A DNA stretch of 64,000 bases, taken from assembly GCA_959347315.1 (NCBI GenBank), contig OY365809.1, forward strand, positions 43,822,568-43,886,567. Direction: 5' to 3'. Position 1 is the first letter of the stretch. The number at the start of each line of letters is the position of its first letter. Below are positions 1-11,400 of this stretch, one piece after another. The stretch is from Bimastos eiseni (lineage: Eukaryota > Annelida > Clitellata > Crassiclitellata > Lumbricidae). The notes beneath the pieces are model-generated. The model was not told where the DNA came from, searched no databases, and worked only from the letters and a program-made list of their open reading frames with translations. The translations under genes were made by a program, and so were the position numbers.

Positions 1-660
1 TACAAGTAGCTATTACCATGCATTCTAATCGTCACTTCGACATTCTTCTAAATAATTGCCATTTAACTAAATCGTGTCATTGATGTAATGACGTGGATAA
101 GAGAGGGGTCAGGCCTGCTGAGAGGGGGATCATAGGGCAAATGTTCAGGGCCCCTGCAATTTTTTATGGGCCTGGGCCAAAATGAATTTTCTCATTGAAC
201 TCAATGATAGGTCTGTGATTGTCTTGCCTATGGACCCGGCTTTCTGTGACTAATCTGCCAGTGCTCATGAGCCTGGAATTTCTATTGGCAACCTTGAGTG
301 GGGTGGATACACAAATGAAAATCTCGTAAAGATACCTGTAGAGGGAGGGTAATTCCATAGGCAGAAGTAGGGGTATAACTTTATTGTCGGCTCCGAACTC
401 ATTTTCGGCATTCACATCTCGCCCTATTTATCTAATACCTGAAGTTTTCTGAAACAATCTCTCAGCAGAGGCGTCCACATAGGGGGAGGGTCCAGAGGCA
501 AATGCCTCCAATTTCAGGTAGGGGATAATTTTTTAGTCTTAGGGGGGGGAATATCTTGCCTTCCTAACACTGGGGACCGGGGGTTTGCCTCTATCACTCA
601 GAGCGATCGACGCCCCTGTCTCTCAGTATTTAACTGCATTGGTGTAACTGGATTGAACAA
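1..660. other. Left edge: no feature recognised
   Basis: Should lie in the last SNRNP27 intron if the final exon is off the window. I looked on the minus strand for the missing C-terminal exon (family ending with GGFNRPLDFIA) and did not find it. Mildly G-rich plus strand, with short homopurine runs. Confidence 0.5.
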
Positions 661-685
661 ATAATAAAGTCTCATCAAGGCTTGC

Positions 686-3600
686 CTGTATTTTCTTTTC
701 TGGATGACATTTGTAGCCGACACATCAGTCCCTGGAACATGTTTTCCCTGCAAAAGAATCAGTACTGTCAATTTAGAGATTTCGTAAAACGAGAACAGTT
801 GAATTTTAAAGTCTTTATAGACATTTTAATTTTTACATGATTAGGTTTTTGACATTTCACATGATTGGGTTTTAGAAATTTCACACGATTGCATTTTTGA
901 CATTTCACATGATTGGAAGTTTGACATGTAACATGATTGGGTTTCGACATTTCATGTGATTATATTTCTTGTAATTGCACACAAAGAAAAAGAGCAGTTC
1001 CTTAAGTTGGCTCCAGGAGGCAGTAACGGCAGTTAAGTGCTGGTGACTTCATTTTCTTAGCCTCGGCATACGAGGGCAACTATTGAAGCATCTAAAAATA
1101 TTTGTAGCCTATTTTCTGAACATTTATATTGCGCCTATTATAAAGCTCAGTAAGGAGAAATGATTAGTAGCCGATAGACACGTTGCAAACACCAACTTAC
1201 TTTTGTTGTATCAAAACCACCAAATCCCATGAGCTTCATCATTTCAATTTCTTCCTCAGACTTTCCCTCCATCGCAGCCTCTGGAACTAATCAAACAAGG
1301 CAAAGGATGAGATTTGACCAATTAAATGTAACTCAACATCTATTTAGTAACATGTATGGTATGTAAAGTGTAGCAAGAAGAGCAGTCCCTTAAGCTAGCT
1401 CAAGAGGCACTATACAATTCACTATTAAATTATTATTATTATTAGCCAAAGCCACTTTCCATTCCCCATGCCTGCCTAATCCACCAATCGGTTAGTCAAG
1501 AATATATACTTACTTAATGACAGTGCTGCACTCTGCTGAGACAGCCATTCAGCACCTCTGATAATAAGTATCACTGAGTCATATTATTTTATTCAATATG
1601 TTTTTATTGATCCCAAGAGACAAACATGTAACTAAAATACATACATTGATAATAAACTGGGGTGGGAATAATAGGGAAGAAAAATGGCCTTAATTTAAGG
1701 GGACTGATGGCCCTGATAGTCAGGCCACCCATTTCAGATTGAAAACCATTAACCTAACAAGTTAAAGATGAGACAATCAGTGTAAACATGTTATTCAAGC
1801 GAAATTGCTAACAGGTGATTTTTCAATCTTTTATAATATTACAAACACTTCTTGTATGTCAGTTGGAATTTCATGCATATGAACCAACATTGAAACCAGT
1901 AAACAGTACATAAGACTGTTTTAATGTATGGGGCAGAGGCATGGACACTGAAGAAGAGGAAATGCTGGAGCTAGAACTGAGATGAGAATGCTGCGATGGA
2001 CACTGAAGATATCACTGAGAGACAGGAAAAGAAATCATGATATCAGGAAATCACTGGGAGTGGCATGCATATTGCATAGAACCAGACAGCAGACTAAGGT
2101 GGTATGGTCATGTGGAGCAGGCAAGTAAAGAAAGGGGTAGCAAGACAATCATGAATGCAGGGGCATATGGTAATTGAAGTCGAGGACAACAGAAGAAGAG
2201 ATGGAGAGACGTGATCAAAAGGAATCTCAAACTGCACAAACTGAAAATCGAGGATGCTGCAGACAGAATTCATGGGAGAAAGAGGATCCGAGTGGCTGAC
2301 CCCTCCCCAACCAGGGACTAATCCTAGCCGGAAGGAAAAGAAGAAATATTATATGCACATACTTCCTAGCTACTGGTCATTATTACCTGATATACTTGAC
2401 TTGGCTGACTTGCTTGCTTTGGCTGCCTTGGTTGGAATATGCGACGGAGAGACATGCGACGTTCCTGTGAAGACTACATCATTGTCCTTTGATGCAGACC
2501 TAGCATAAACAGACAAAAATTCAAACAGATGAACGATAAAAGTAACATGTACAGTGGTAAAAATAATTATTGTATCACCCTGCAAAAAAATAAAAATCGA
2601 TTTAATACATTTTAAGTCAGTTTTATTTATTAAAATTATTTTTTATAAAAGGCATAAAATCACTTAATTATATATTTTCAGGAATGTATGGTGGTCGATA
2701 CAAGGAAGAAAATAAGAAAAATTCATTCTTTCTACACATTACGTCCTGATATTTCGTTGTACCGCCTCTAGCTTTGATCACAGGGCGATGCAATAATTAT
2801 TTCCACCACTGTAAATATATCGTTCACTAAAATCCTCTGAAGAAAGTCTAGGAATTCTTCGAAAGCAACGTAGCAGAGTTGAAAGGTGATATCGAATTTA
2901 GACGAATCTGGATTGCACTCAATATTCAACAATAGCCATTCGTTACAATAATTAATTCTACAGTACTGACCTTCTTTTGTAACCTGGTGATCGGCGGCGT
3001 CTTGTTGGAGACCTTGACCTACTTCTTCTACGAGGCGACCTTGACCTACTTCTGTGATGACCTGCAAAGTTAATAAAAAGTATTCATCATGCATTCATTT
3101 TTATAAATGGAACAAAGTAACAAAGTATATACATTTTGCATCACACTGACAATTATTACTCCGTCAAACATAATTTAATTAAAATCTTAAACAGGAATAA
3201 AACAAAAGCTGTAAAAGTCATCAATATAAATATGCAAGTGGCAATAAAATTTAATATTTTTTTAATCAGAGACCTAAATCCCAAACCAATTTTACACTTC
3301 ACTCATAAGACCATTCTTTGTATAAATTTGAAGCCTTTGTCAACATCAATGCAAATTGTGCGAGTTTAGAAAAAATAATTAAATTGCCTACGTCTTCTCT
3401 CTCGATCACGTTCTCTGTCCCGTTCCCTCGAGCGAGATCGTCTTTTCTCTGCAATCACATAAAGCAAATCATGCACCACACCATCAAGAAAACATAAAAC
3501 CACACACTAACTTCACGACATTAAAGTACCTGCAAGAATCATCTTGAGCAACCAGATGTATTTGAATGCAAGTTATTTATAGCACATTTATAGGAATATT

Positions 3601-4112
3601 TATAGCACATTTATAGGAATATTTATAGCACATTTTAGGACTTTGTTCGAACATACCTATCTAAAATTTACACAATGCTGAAACATTAAACCACAGTATA
3701 ACCATTAAAGAAAGTAGCAAACAGATTATAATGTTACACCTGTAACCTATTGAATGCGCACTGTCAAAAACTCGGCATTTTTTGCAAACATTCGTCGTGA
3801 GGGTCGGTTAGGGTCAGGTTAGGCATCGTGAATGTCGTTTAGGGGCAGGGCTATGGTTAGCGTTGTTCATAGACATGTGCGAAGAACCTTCGGTCGTAGA
3901 AGTAATTTTCCGTACGTTGAGAGACCGAAGTTATGACCGCAGAAGCTTCATGCAATTTATTATCGCTCACATTGTTTTGTGCTCCAATTTGTTAGAACGT
4001 TCTGTACAGAACAGGATACATGCGCTAACTGATGCCCAAGTAATAATCTAGTCAATGAACTTCTTAGGACAAAGATACCTCTTCTGGGCGATCGACTTCT
4101 GCTTCTAACCAT
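686..4112 (-). CDS. SNRNP27: U4/U6.U5 tri-snRNP 27 kDa protein, SR-type (3' end off the window)
   Basis: Exons in transcript order: 4112-4079, 3448-3392, 3061-2971, 2499-2387, 1286-1201, 747-686. Every join agrees in phase. The start [11 protein letters not shown] is nearly the family N-terminus. Exons 2-3 give an Arg/Ser-Glu-Asp region ([11 protein letters not shown], then [18 protein letters not shown]), exon 4 a Ser/Lys/Ala-rich spacer. Exons 5-6 give the diagnostic C-terminal block: [23 protein letters not shown], then QKRKYR. Known role of the family: a nuclear component of the spliceosomal tri-snRNP that influences 5' splice-site choice. About 147 residues are visible; the usual C-terminus (about 16 residues after KRKYR) is absent and probably lies beyond position 1. 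Reading on past 686 gives unrelated residues before a stop, so I infer a donor of the GC type at 685-684. Introns contain a LINE relic, a minisatellite and a MITE. Head to head with LDB1. Confidence 0.93.
831..963. repeat. Minisatellite, about 27-bp units
   Basis: Five or so imperfect units around CACATGATTGGGTTTTTGACATTT, in the SNRNP27 intron between 747 and 1201. The repeat-encoded open frame on the minus strand is not a gene. Confidence 0.75.
1915..2345 (+). mobile_element. Non-LTR retrotransposon relic (RTE-like C-terminal ORF2)
   Basis: Frameshifted remnants read [12 protein letters not shown], then ELRMRMLRW, a degenerate LRWYGHV-like segment (CTAAGGTGGTATGGTCATGT), a RSRGRP..RW-like segment, and the ending DPSG..DPSPTRD region typical of the carboxy end of RTE-type reverse transcriptase ORFs. 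Multiple frames and stops: dead copy. It lies in an SNRNP27 intron in the opposite orientation, ending about 40 bases from exon 4. Confidence 0.65.
3574..3640. repeat. 23-bp tandem repeat, three copies
   Basis: Unit TATTTATAGCACATTTATAGG plus AA repeated nearly perfectly; in the first SNRNP27 intron. Confidence 0.8.
3745..3950. mobile_element. MITE, GGCCGAAA family, 5'-degraded copy
   Basis: Shares GTCGTGAGGGTCGGTTAGGG, a TTTAGACAT-like segment, GAAGTAATTTTCCGTACGTTGAG and a terminal GACCGCAGAAGC with the copies at 48358-48650 and 55110-55441. The left end is eroded. Confidence 0.6.
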
Positions 4113-5474
4113 CTTCACAAAACACTAAATCCCAACTTCTGTTCGTTAAGTTTACGTTTTACCGGAAATTTACTAGCAATGAATATCTGTTACAGGTTTG
4201 TTTAGAGGTTACGCTTGAATATTTATGTGCTACGACATATTCAAAGAGCGGCGCGTCATCTAGTGTTTTGCATCTGAAAGAGGCTTTCATGACGCGCTCA
4301 AAACTGAAAACATTGTCTGTTCACAAATCTTATCCTAATTCCTCCTCTTCGCGCTCCCTCCCTCCAAACACCATCCACCTTAGCCGACTGTTTGTCTGCC
4401 CGTCTGAATCTCTGGATTTTGACCCTCTGTCTTATCTATCGATTTTGTTTGGATTAAGCGCCTGCGAAAAGGCTTGTTCCTGCGACTTCGCTTTTGCACT
4501 CGCTGTAGAAAACAAGAAATGTTGAGATTATGATTACGAGATTACAATTACTACGATGAAGCCGCCGTTCTATAAAAAATTTCACCACAAGAATTACTTA
4601 TAAAATATGCATCTGTCGCATTACTGATCAAATTGAAGATATCGGTTTGTGTGCTAAATATTTTTTCGCTGTTACCGTTTTTCGTTTGTTAACTAGCAAT
4701 GTGAAAATATAAAGTTGACCTTATTCTGAAAAATTATAGGGATTGCAAATTTATTAATGTTTAACAACTTTTTAAATGTGTCACTATCGCCTCTGAATAG
4801 GTAACATAACAAGGTAACTATACGGGACAACATATCAAATTTCTGAGTATATGAAATGACTAACAACTATAATCAGTAAATGCAGAATTTATGCGAAATT
4901 CAGCGAAAAGCGTGTTTCAATATTATATTGGTCAACAATACAATGGCTATGTTTGGGCTATTTGCGCGGCTATAAGTGGAACCGTTTTGGCAACAAGAGC
5001 TGTATGTGAAGCAAGGATCTATTATACATTGATTGATGTGATGGTGATTTTACCGATTTTATTCAACAAATAATTTATGTGAATATATATTGTCTGAAAT
5101 GTTTATTAGTTATAATTTGATAATTTGTTTGGCAAAATACTTAACTCTGTTTATTAAAATGTTGGAGATGTGTTTATATGTTGATCGTTCTCCGATTTAA
5201 AGACGCTGCTTGTTTCTGTCTGTGAGCGAATTAATGTGATTGATGGTTGAAACAGATGCCGCGATCTGACAGCTTCTTATTTTATTCATGTAATACGTTC
5301 CTGTTTCATCTAGCGCCGTTTCGTGCCCGATTAAATTGCACATTTTTCTGTATGATTGCTTAAAAACTTCGAAGTTGTTAACGATTGGTACAAGTTGGAG
5401 TTGTTTCAAATGCATCACCTCTTTTGTAGGTAACCCAAACTTCGCTTGTGATGCCTGTTCAGCCACCGCCAAAC
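4113..5474. promoter_or_regulatory. Shared intergenic region between SNRNP27 and LDB1 start codons
   Basis: The two start codons face apart 1.36 kb from each other, so both promoters and any 5' UTR exons must lie here. The part near SNRNP27 (4240-4500) is less AT-rich; 4500-5190 is very AT-rich. I see no clear TATA box, CpG island or other gene. Confidence 0.4.
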
Positions 5475-8400
5475 ATGTTTGATAGAGAATTTCCAATGAT
5501 GTAAGTAATGGTTTATTGCATGGTATGGACAGATTTAGAAAGGTAGTAGTTCAGTTTTCACATGCATCATGATCTATAGGGAGTTTTAAGCTGTGGTGTC
5601 TACTGGCCTTAATTTATGAATTATCTTTCCAATTTAATTTGCCCCCAGGTTATTTAGGTGTCTTTCTCTAGATATGTAGCTGACTAGCAAAGAAATAATT
5701 TGATTGATGGCATGATTGATTGATAAATACTGAGCATCAGATGTGCTTTGGAAATATATAAATTGTCTACTTTAATTCATCGTAATTGCAGATGAATCCT
5801 CTTAGTCAAGTAAGTGCTTATTGAATCAATGATTGGCTGTTTGAAAAAACAGGCGACCCGCACCTTTCATGGGTCATCCAGATTTCAGAATACACGAGAT
5901 GAATAGACGTCTGCAGCAAAGAACTGAGGTTAGTCTTTAATAATAGTAATCGTAGACCAGTCACTTGGCAGACAAATATGGCCGCCTCTTACTGGATCAA
6001 CTAGTGTGGTGTTATTTACCAGTGACATCCCATATCAATTCATTAAGTAAGCTGGTGAGCAATTTTGTATAGACTTTAAAGAAACATACTTTATATTGCA
6101 TTTTCAGGAACGAACTTTTATTGTGCATTTTAAGACATAGGCCTACTGTTATTTCATCTGTAATATATACACTAGCCATGTCTATGTATGGGTTACTTAC
6201 TGGATGAATTGCAGTATGGGATGTCACTCTTATTGAAGTCAAATGATTCAATCAATGCAATTTATATAGCGCCTCTTCAAGATAACTATTCAGAGGCGCT
6301 TCCGACACAGGCCTGGTCAAGAAGGAAAGTCTTAAAAAGTTTAAAAAAAAGAAAGCGCCAGACAGGTTGCGCGGGAGAAAGCACAGGTCAGATGGGAGGT
6401 TGTTCCAAACACTGAGGCTCACAATTGCGAAAGTTCTATTTCGCTTCTTGGAAGTATGAGCATGCGGAACCACAAAGTTGCCTCTATAGGCGGAGTGAAG
6501 AGATCGGCTTCAAGAGGAAGCCAAAGTTAAGGTGAACAGCTCCCTAAGATAGACAGGCGCATTGCCCAAAACAAAGTGCCAGACAATAGAGGAGATCCTA
6601 TTTTGAATGCACTGCTGAACTGGAAGCCAGTGAAGGACGTCCCGCATGTACGTAGAGATGTGGCCAAAGTCAGGAACACCGCCAATCAAACCAGCTGCGG
6701 CCCGTTGAACCTCCTCCAAGGGTTGCAATCGGACCTGCGGGAGCCCACAGAAGAGAGAGGAACAGTAATCTAATTGATTTACGATAAAGGCATGAACCAA
6801 ATGTACGCATCTTTATTTACTTAGTGACCAGTCTACAAGATATCGATCAGTCATTGATGTCTGCAATAACGATGACAATAATAATAATATAGTGCTGATA
6901 AATATATATTTATATAGTGCCATAATATGGCCAAAGAGAAAGGTACTGTGTCTGAGTTAAAAGAGATCATTGACAGTCAAAGGATACTTTAAAAGGTAGA
7001 CTTTATCGATTAAAAGTATTTTCTGAGAAGGGTTGTATCTGCAGCCCAACTGGATTATGTATGGGATATGACATGTAAACGTATCAACGTATTCAGGTCG
7101 TAATGAATTGACCTGGATTCCTTCTTGAATTGTTGTCCCCTTATCACTTCATAGCCATGGCTGCCTGAGGGATGGCTTAATCAAGGGCTAGCTTAGGAGA
7201 CTGCTCTTCTCTTCTATGTCGATGAAGAAAAGAAGGTTAAAAGGTGAGTGAGCAATACAGAAACTCTATGAAAACTATGTAAATGTACATTACAACTGAA
7301 GAGCATTCTTTTTTTTGCGTCATTCAGGACAGCGATATCCTCTGGTGGGATGCATTTGCTACAGAGTTTTTTGAAGACGACGCGATTTTGATGCTGTCTT
7401 TTACAATGGAAAACGGACCCAAAAGATACAGTAAGAACTGCTTTGGCACAATTCTATCTTTAGATGTACTGCTATGACAGTAGCTGTCACTGGAATTGGA
7501 CAGGAAACCTATGCTCTGTGTTATTCTCTAATTTTTTTTGCATTTATTACACAGGAGACGACAGTTGATCATAATCTTAGACTAGTGCTCTCCTTTCTAA
7601 GCTGATTCACCCACTGTAGTTTGATTATGGGGTTCAATTGGATTTTGACAGTCATTCTTCTCCAATGATTTTAAATTCTTGTATTGTGATAGAATTATAT
7701 TAGGATTTGAATTAAAATCTTAATCAGTCAGTCAATGAAAATCAACGTAAATCTACTCAGAGGCGCTCTCTGCGCTCGCCTATGTGATGTTGAATGTCAT
7801 GTAATAGGTCGTTAGCTGAGTTACTAAATCATAATCGTAGTATGATTTAAATTTGAATCTTAAGCATATTATGATTTTAATTCAAACCATAATACAATTA
7901 GGATTTCAATTTATTGGAGAAGAAGAACAGATCTTGCTTACAGTGTTGTTTTCTATAGGATGTGCTGTGTTGATCAATTATCACATTAAAATACAATGAT
8001 TCGTTGTGTCATTGTTGTTAAGTCCAGTTGACCTGAGCGGATTCTGTTCGGTCTGTTTCAGCGATTGGTCGCAGTCTTATTCCGCGATACTTCCGGAGTA
8101 TGTTCGAAGGTGGTGTCACTGATCTATACTATGTCTTGAAGTTCTGTAAAGAGTCCTTCCAGAATACCTCCATCATCCTTGACTGCGAACAGGCTCTCAT
8201 GGTCACCCATTATGGCAAGCCAGTCTTCACAAAGGTTTGTGTTTGTGTGTGTGTTTGTGAGTGAGTGTGTGTGTCCATGCAGCACTGCTTTTGAAACTCT
8301 AAATAGTGCTGCGGTGAATAATATAGTCGGGGTCAGCTGGGTAGACTTTTTCAACCTAGTACTGAATCCAAGTATTTGGATATAGGCCTACTATCCGTCG

Positions 8401-11400
8401 ACATTATTTGTTTTATTATTATTATTATATTCTTATATAATTATGCATTTATTGAGCACTACTATCTAATGATCAAATATCACTCAACTGTACAGAACAA
8501 CAAGAAGTGGCTCAAGGTTCTTGTGTAGTGACTGTCCCATGAAAGAGACCCGAGCCCATGCTCTTCACATTGAAAGGTGATCGCTCTGACCAATCAGCTA
8601 TGATGTCATATTTGCTCTGACCAATCGTGTGCCTTGTCTCTAACACTCTGTTTTGTGTGGTGCTGACTATCATCAGGTGTGTTAACGTCTTTGTAGGTCA
8701 TCACAGAGGGTCGTCTGCTGCTGGAGTTCACCTTCGATGATCTCATGAGAATCCGTTCGTGGCATTTCATGACCAGACAGCATCACGAACTCGTTCCTAG
8801 AAATGTTTTAGCTATGCAGGTAAAGGTCTTCGTCTGATCGATGTTTGTCTGATGGTATTTAACGTAACCATTGGCGCAAGTGTAGGTTTTGTATCTAGGC
8901 CAGAGTGTGGTGCTTTCCTCACGCTTTAGCGTTGAACATTGTTACATTTGTACGGTCAAATGAAAGACTACAATTGTGTTAAGAAGACAACAGTGAGTTA
9001 AGGAGTGGCTCAAAGTTTTTGCGTAGTAGATATCTTGAAGGGTGCTACATAAATGCTTGATTACATTACATTGCGTAGTTGATACAGAATATGTATCCTT
9101 TTCAGCCACCCTATCTGATAAGGTTTTGAGAGGTTATCAGAGGTTTTGAGCTTCTAAAAATGCGCTCTATGAAATCCAAGATGGATACATACACTCATAC
9201 ACAATATATTATACATGCAAGTTCTTCTCACAGAGACTTTGTGCTGCTATCATGCCATTTTCAAGATTGAATCTAATTTCTTAGTTTTGCAATGCATTCT
9301 CTTCTTGACCATCTGTTTTTGTATGTTCCCTTTGATTATAATGCTTCCTTTACTAACAGATTCTGAGATATTTGCAACTGGTGACTTAAACATTAAGATG
9401 ATGGTAGTATGGAAATCTATAGATTGAATTCAGGTGTTTCTGTAGTTAATTTACTCATTCGTTTTAACATTTATGTAGCACCCCTCGAGAAGTCTACTCG
9501 GAGGCACTCTGAGTGTAAATACGGTGATACAAATCGGTCTTAAGCAGCTTGTTAAACAAAGGCACATTACTCCTTGGCAGCAGTCACATCTCTAAAGGGA
9601 TGTATTCCAGGTGGAAGGGCCAACAACTGAGAAGGCAATAGTGCTTGAATACACTAATTACTGTATGCTATATCATAGCATTTAAGAAGGAGCTTGGAAG
9701 GTTTGCTGTTAAGCATTCAAAGTTAACATGCCTTGCACATTGAATAGTATCCAATCTGTGGAGTGTGAATGAGAGCATTTAAATCCATCTGATGGCACAT
9801 TGCTATTTTTCAGGATCCCCTGATGGTTGACCAGCTGTCACAGAATGTCACATGTCAGGGTCTAACAAATGCCACCCTGGACTTCCTTAGGGTATGTCAC
9901 CATTCCATTTATGCTACGTAACAGACTGTAACGAAGGCCTTTTGCCAATGGTGTAGCACAACTTTCGTAAAGTTTTGTGTTTTTGTAACCAGGTCATGTC
10001 CTATGTCATAAATGTGGTGTGGATGCATTACAACTAGGGCTCCCTCCTAAAGACAATTGATATTTTATATCCAGAGTTTTAATTTTGTAATAGCCAAACT
10101 AAGCCTACTGTTTATTGCAATGAAGACAGTTCATTTTGTCAACATTCCTATAACCTTTTACCTTAAATGCAAAATGATCGCTCTATTTATACTCGGGTGT
10201 TTCACATTATTGTTGTTCATAATTTTATTTACTGTTAACTGGTCACTTGACATGATGAAATTTTAAAAAATAGTAAAACAGGCCACTAATGATCAGTTAC
10301 AGTTTTTAATGATTGATCGATTCATTATTCATTAAAATTTGCATACCTAATTATGACGTGATCATCAGAAGCTCTTTAACAACAAGCTGCATTGTTTTCC
10401 AGTCACTTTTAGTATACTCCATCACTAAAAAATAATAGGGCTGAACTAATAACTCGCTTCTCTCCATCACCCAACAATCTTTCCTTACCAAAGTCCACCT
10501 TACATTGCCTTACGCTACCGAGTGTCACATGGTGTTGAGTGTAAGTTATGCTGCATGACGTGTGATGCAATGTTATGCCATGTCACACGTTGTGTTCTTT
10601 CCAGCTGTGCGTGATCCTGGAGCCGATGCAGGAGCTGATGTGTCGTCACAAGGTGTACGGCCTCAGTCCTCGTGACTGCCTCAAGACTACGCTCTTCCAG
10701 AAGTGGCAGAGGATCGTGGCTCCACCTGGTATGCCTTCACAGAACTCAGACTCATTTACAGGCTGATTGATAGGCTGACTGATAGGATGATTGACAGGCC
10801 TATGGTTATTAGTGACTTCTATCATACTGGCATCTAATGTGAGATATTTCTGAAGAGAAAGGGGGAAGCTGTTCCAGCTGGTGGAACCCACATAGGCACT
10901 GCTCCTGGATTGGGCTGTGGCAGAGCGCATGCGGTTAACCACCAGAAGTCCGTGGGCAGAGGAATGAAGGGAAACCCGGTGCGGAATTGTATCCTATCAA
11001 ATGATTGTATTATTCCAACAACAGTTGCACTCTATGAAACAAAGTCGTATTGTATTGCATCAGATGCAGTCGTATTTAAGCACGGCATACTCTGTTCCAG
11101 GGAACAGGGCTTACCTTCTCTGCTAATTCTGACTCTATCTCAGACTCGAGCTAAATTCATCACTCTAAGCCATAACTCATTGTTTTGTGTGGCAGAAGCA
11201 ACCAGACCGGCTGCAAAGCGACGAAAGAAGAAGGCCCAGTCGGGTGCGAATGCTCCCCCTAGGAGTGGCACTCCACCTGGCGGTCGACAGAAGAAATCGC
11301 CGGGTCCACCGATTTTTACAAATATTGTCCAGGTGAAAGTAAATTGGGAGGCGTTGGAAATTCTTATGCCAACAATATTATTGTTGTAAGCGTCTTGAGA

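Noticed and set aside
768..950. Cys/His-containing 60-codon frame on the minus strand resembling a zinc-binding repeat
   Set aside because: Encoded by a 27-bp minisatellite inside an SNRNP27 intron; spacing follows the DNA unit.
830..965. CRISPR-like array of repeated 27-bp units
   Set aside because: No constant-length unique spacers; an ordinary eukaryotic minisatellite.
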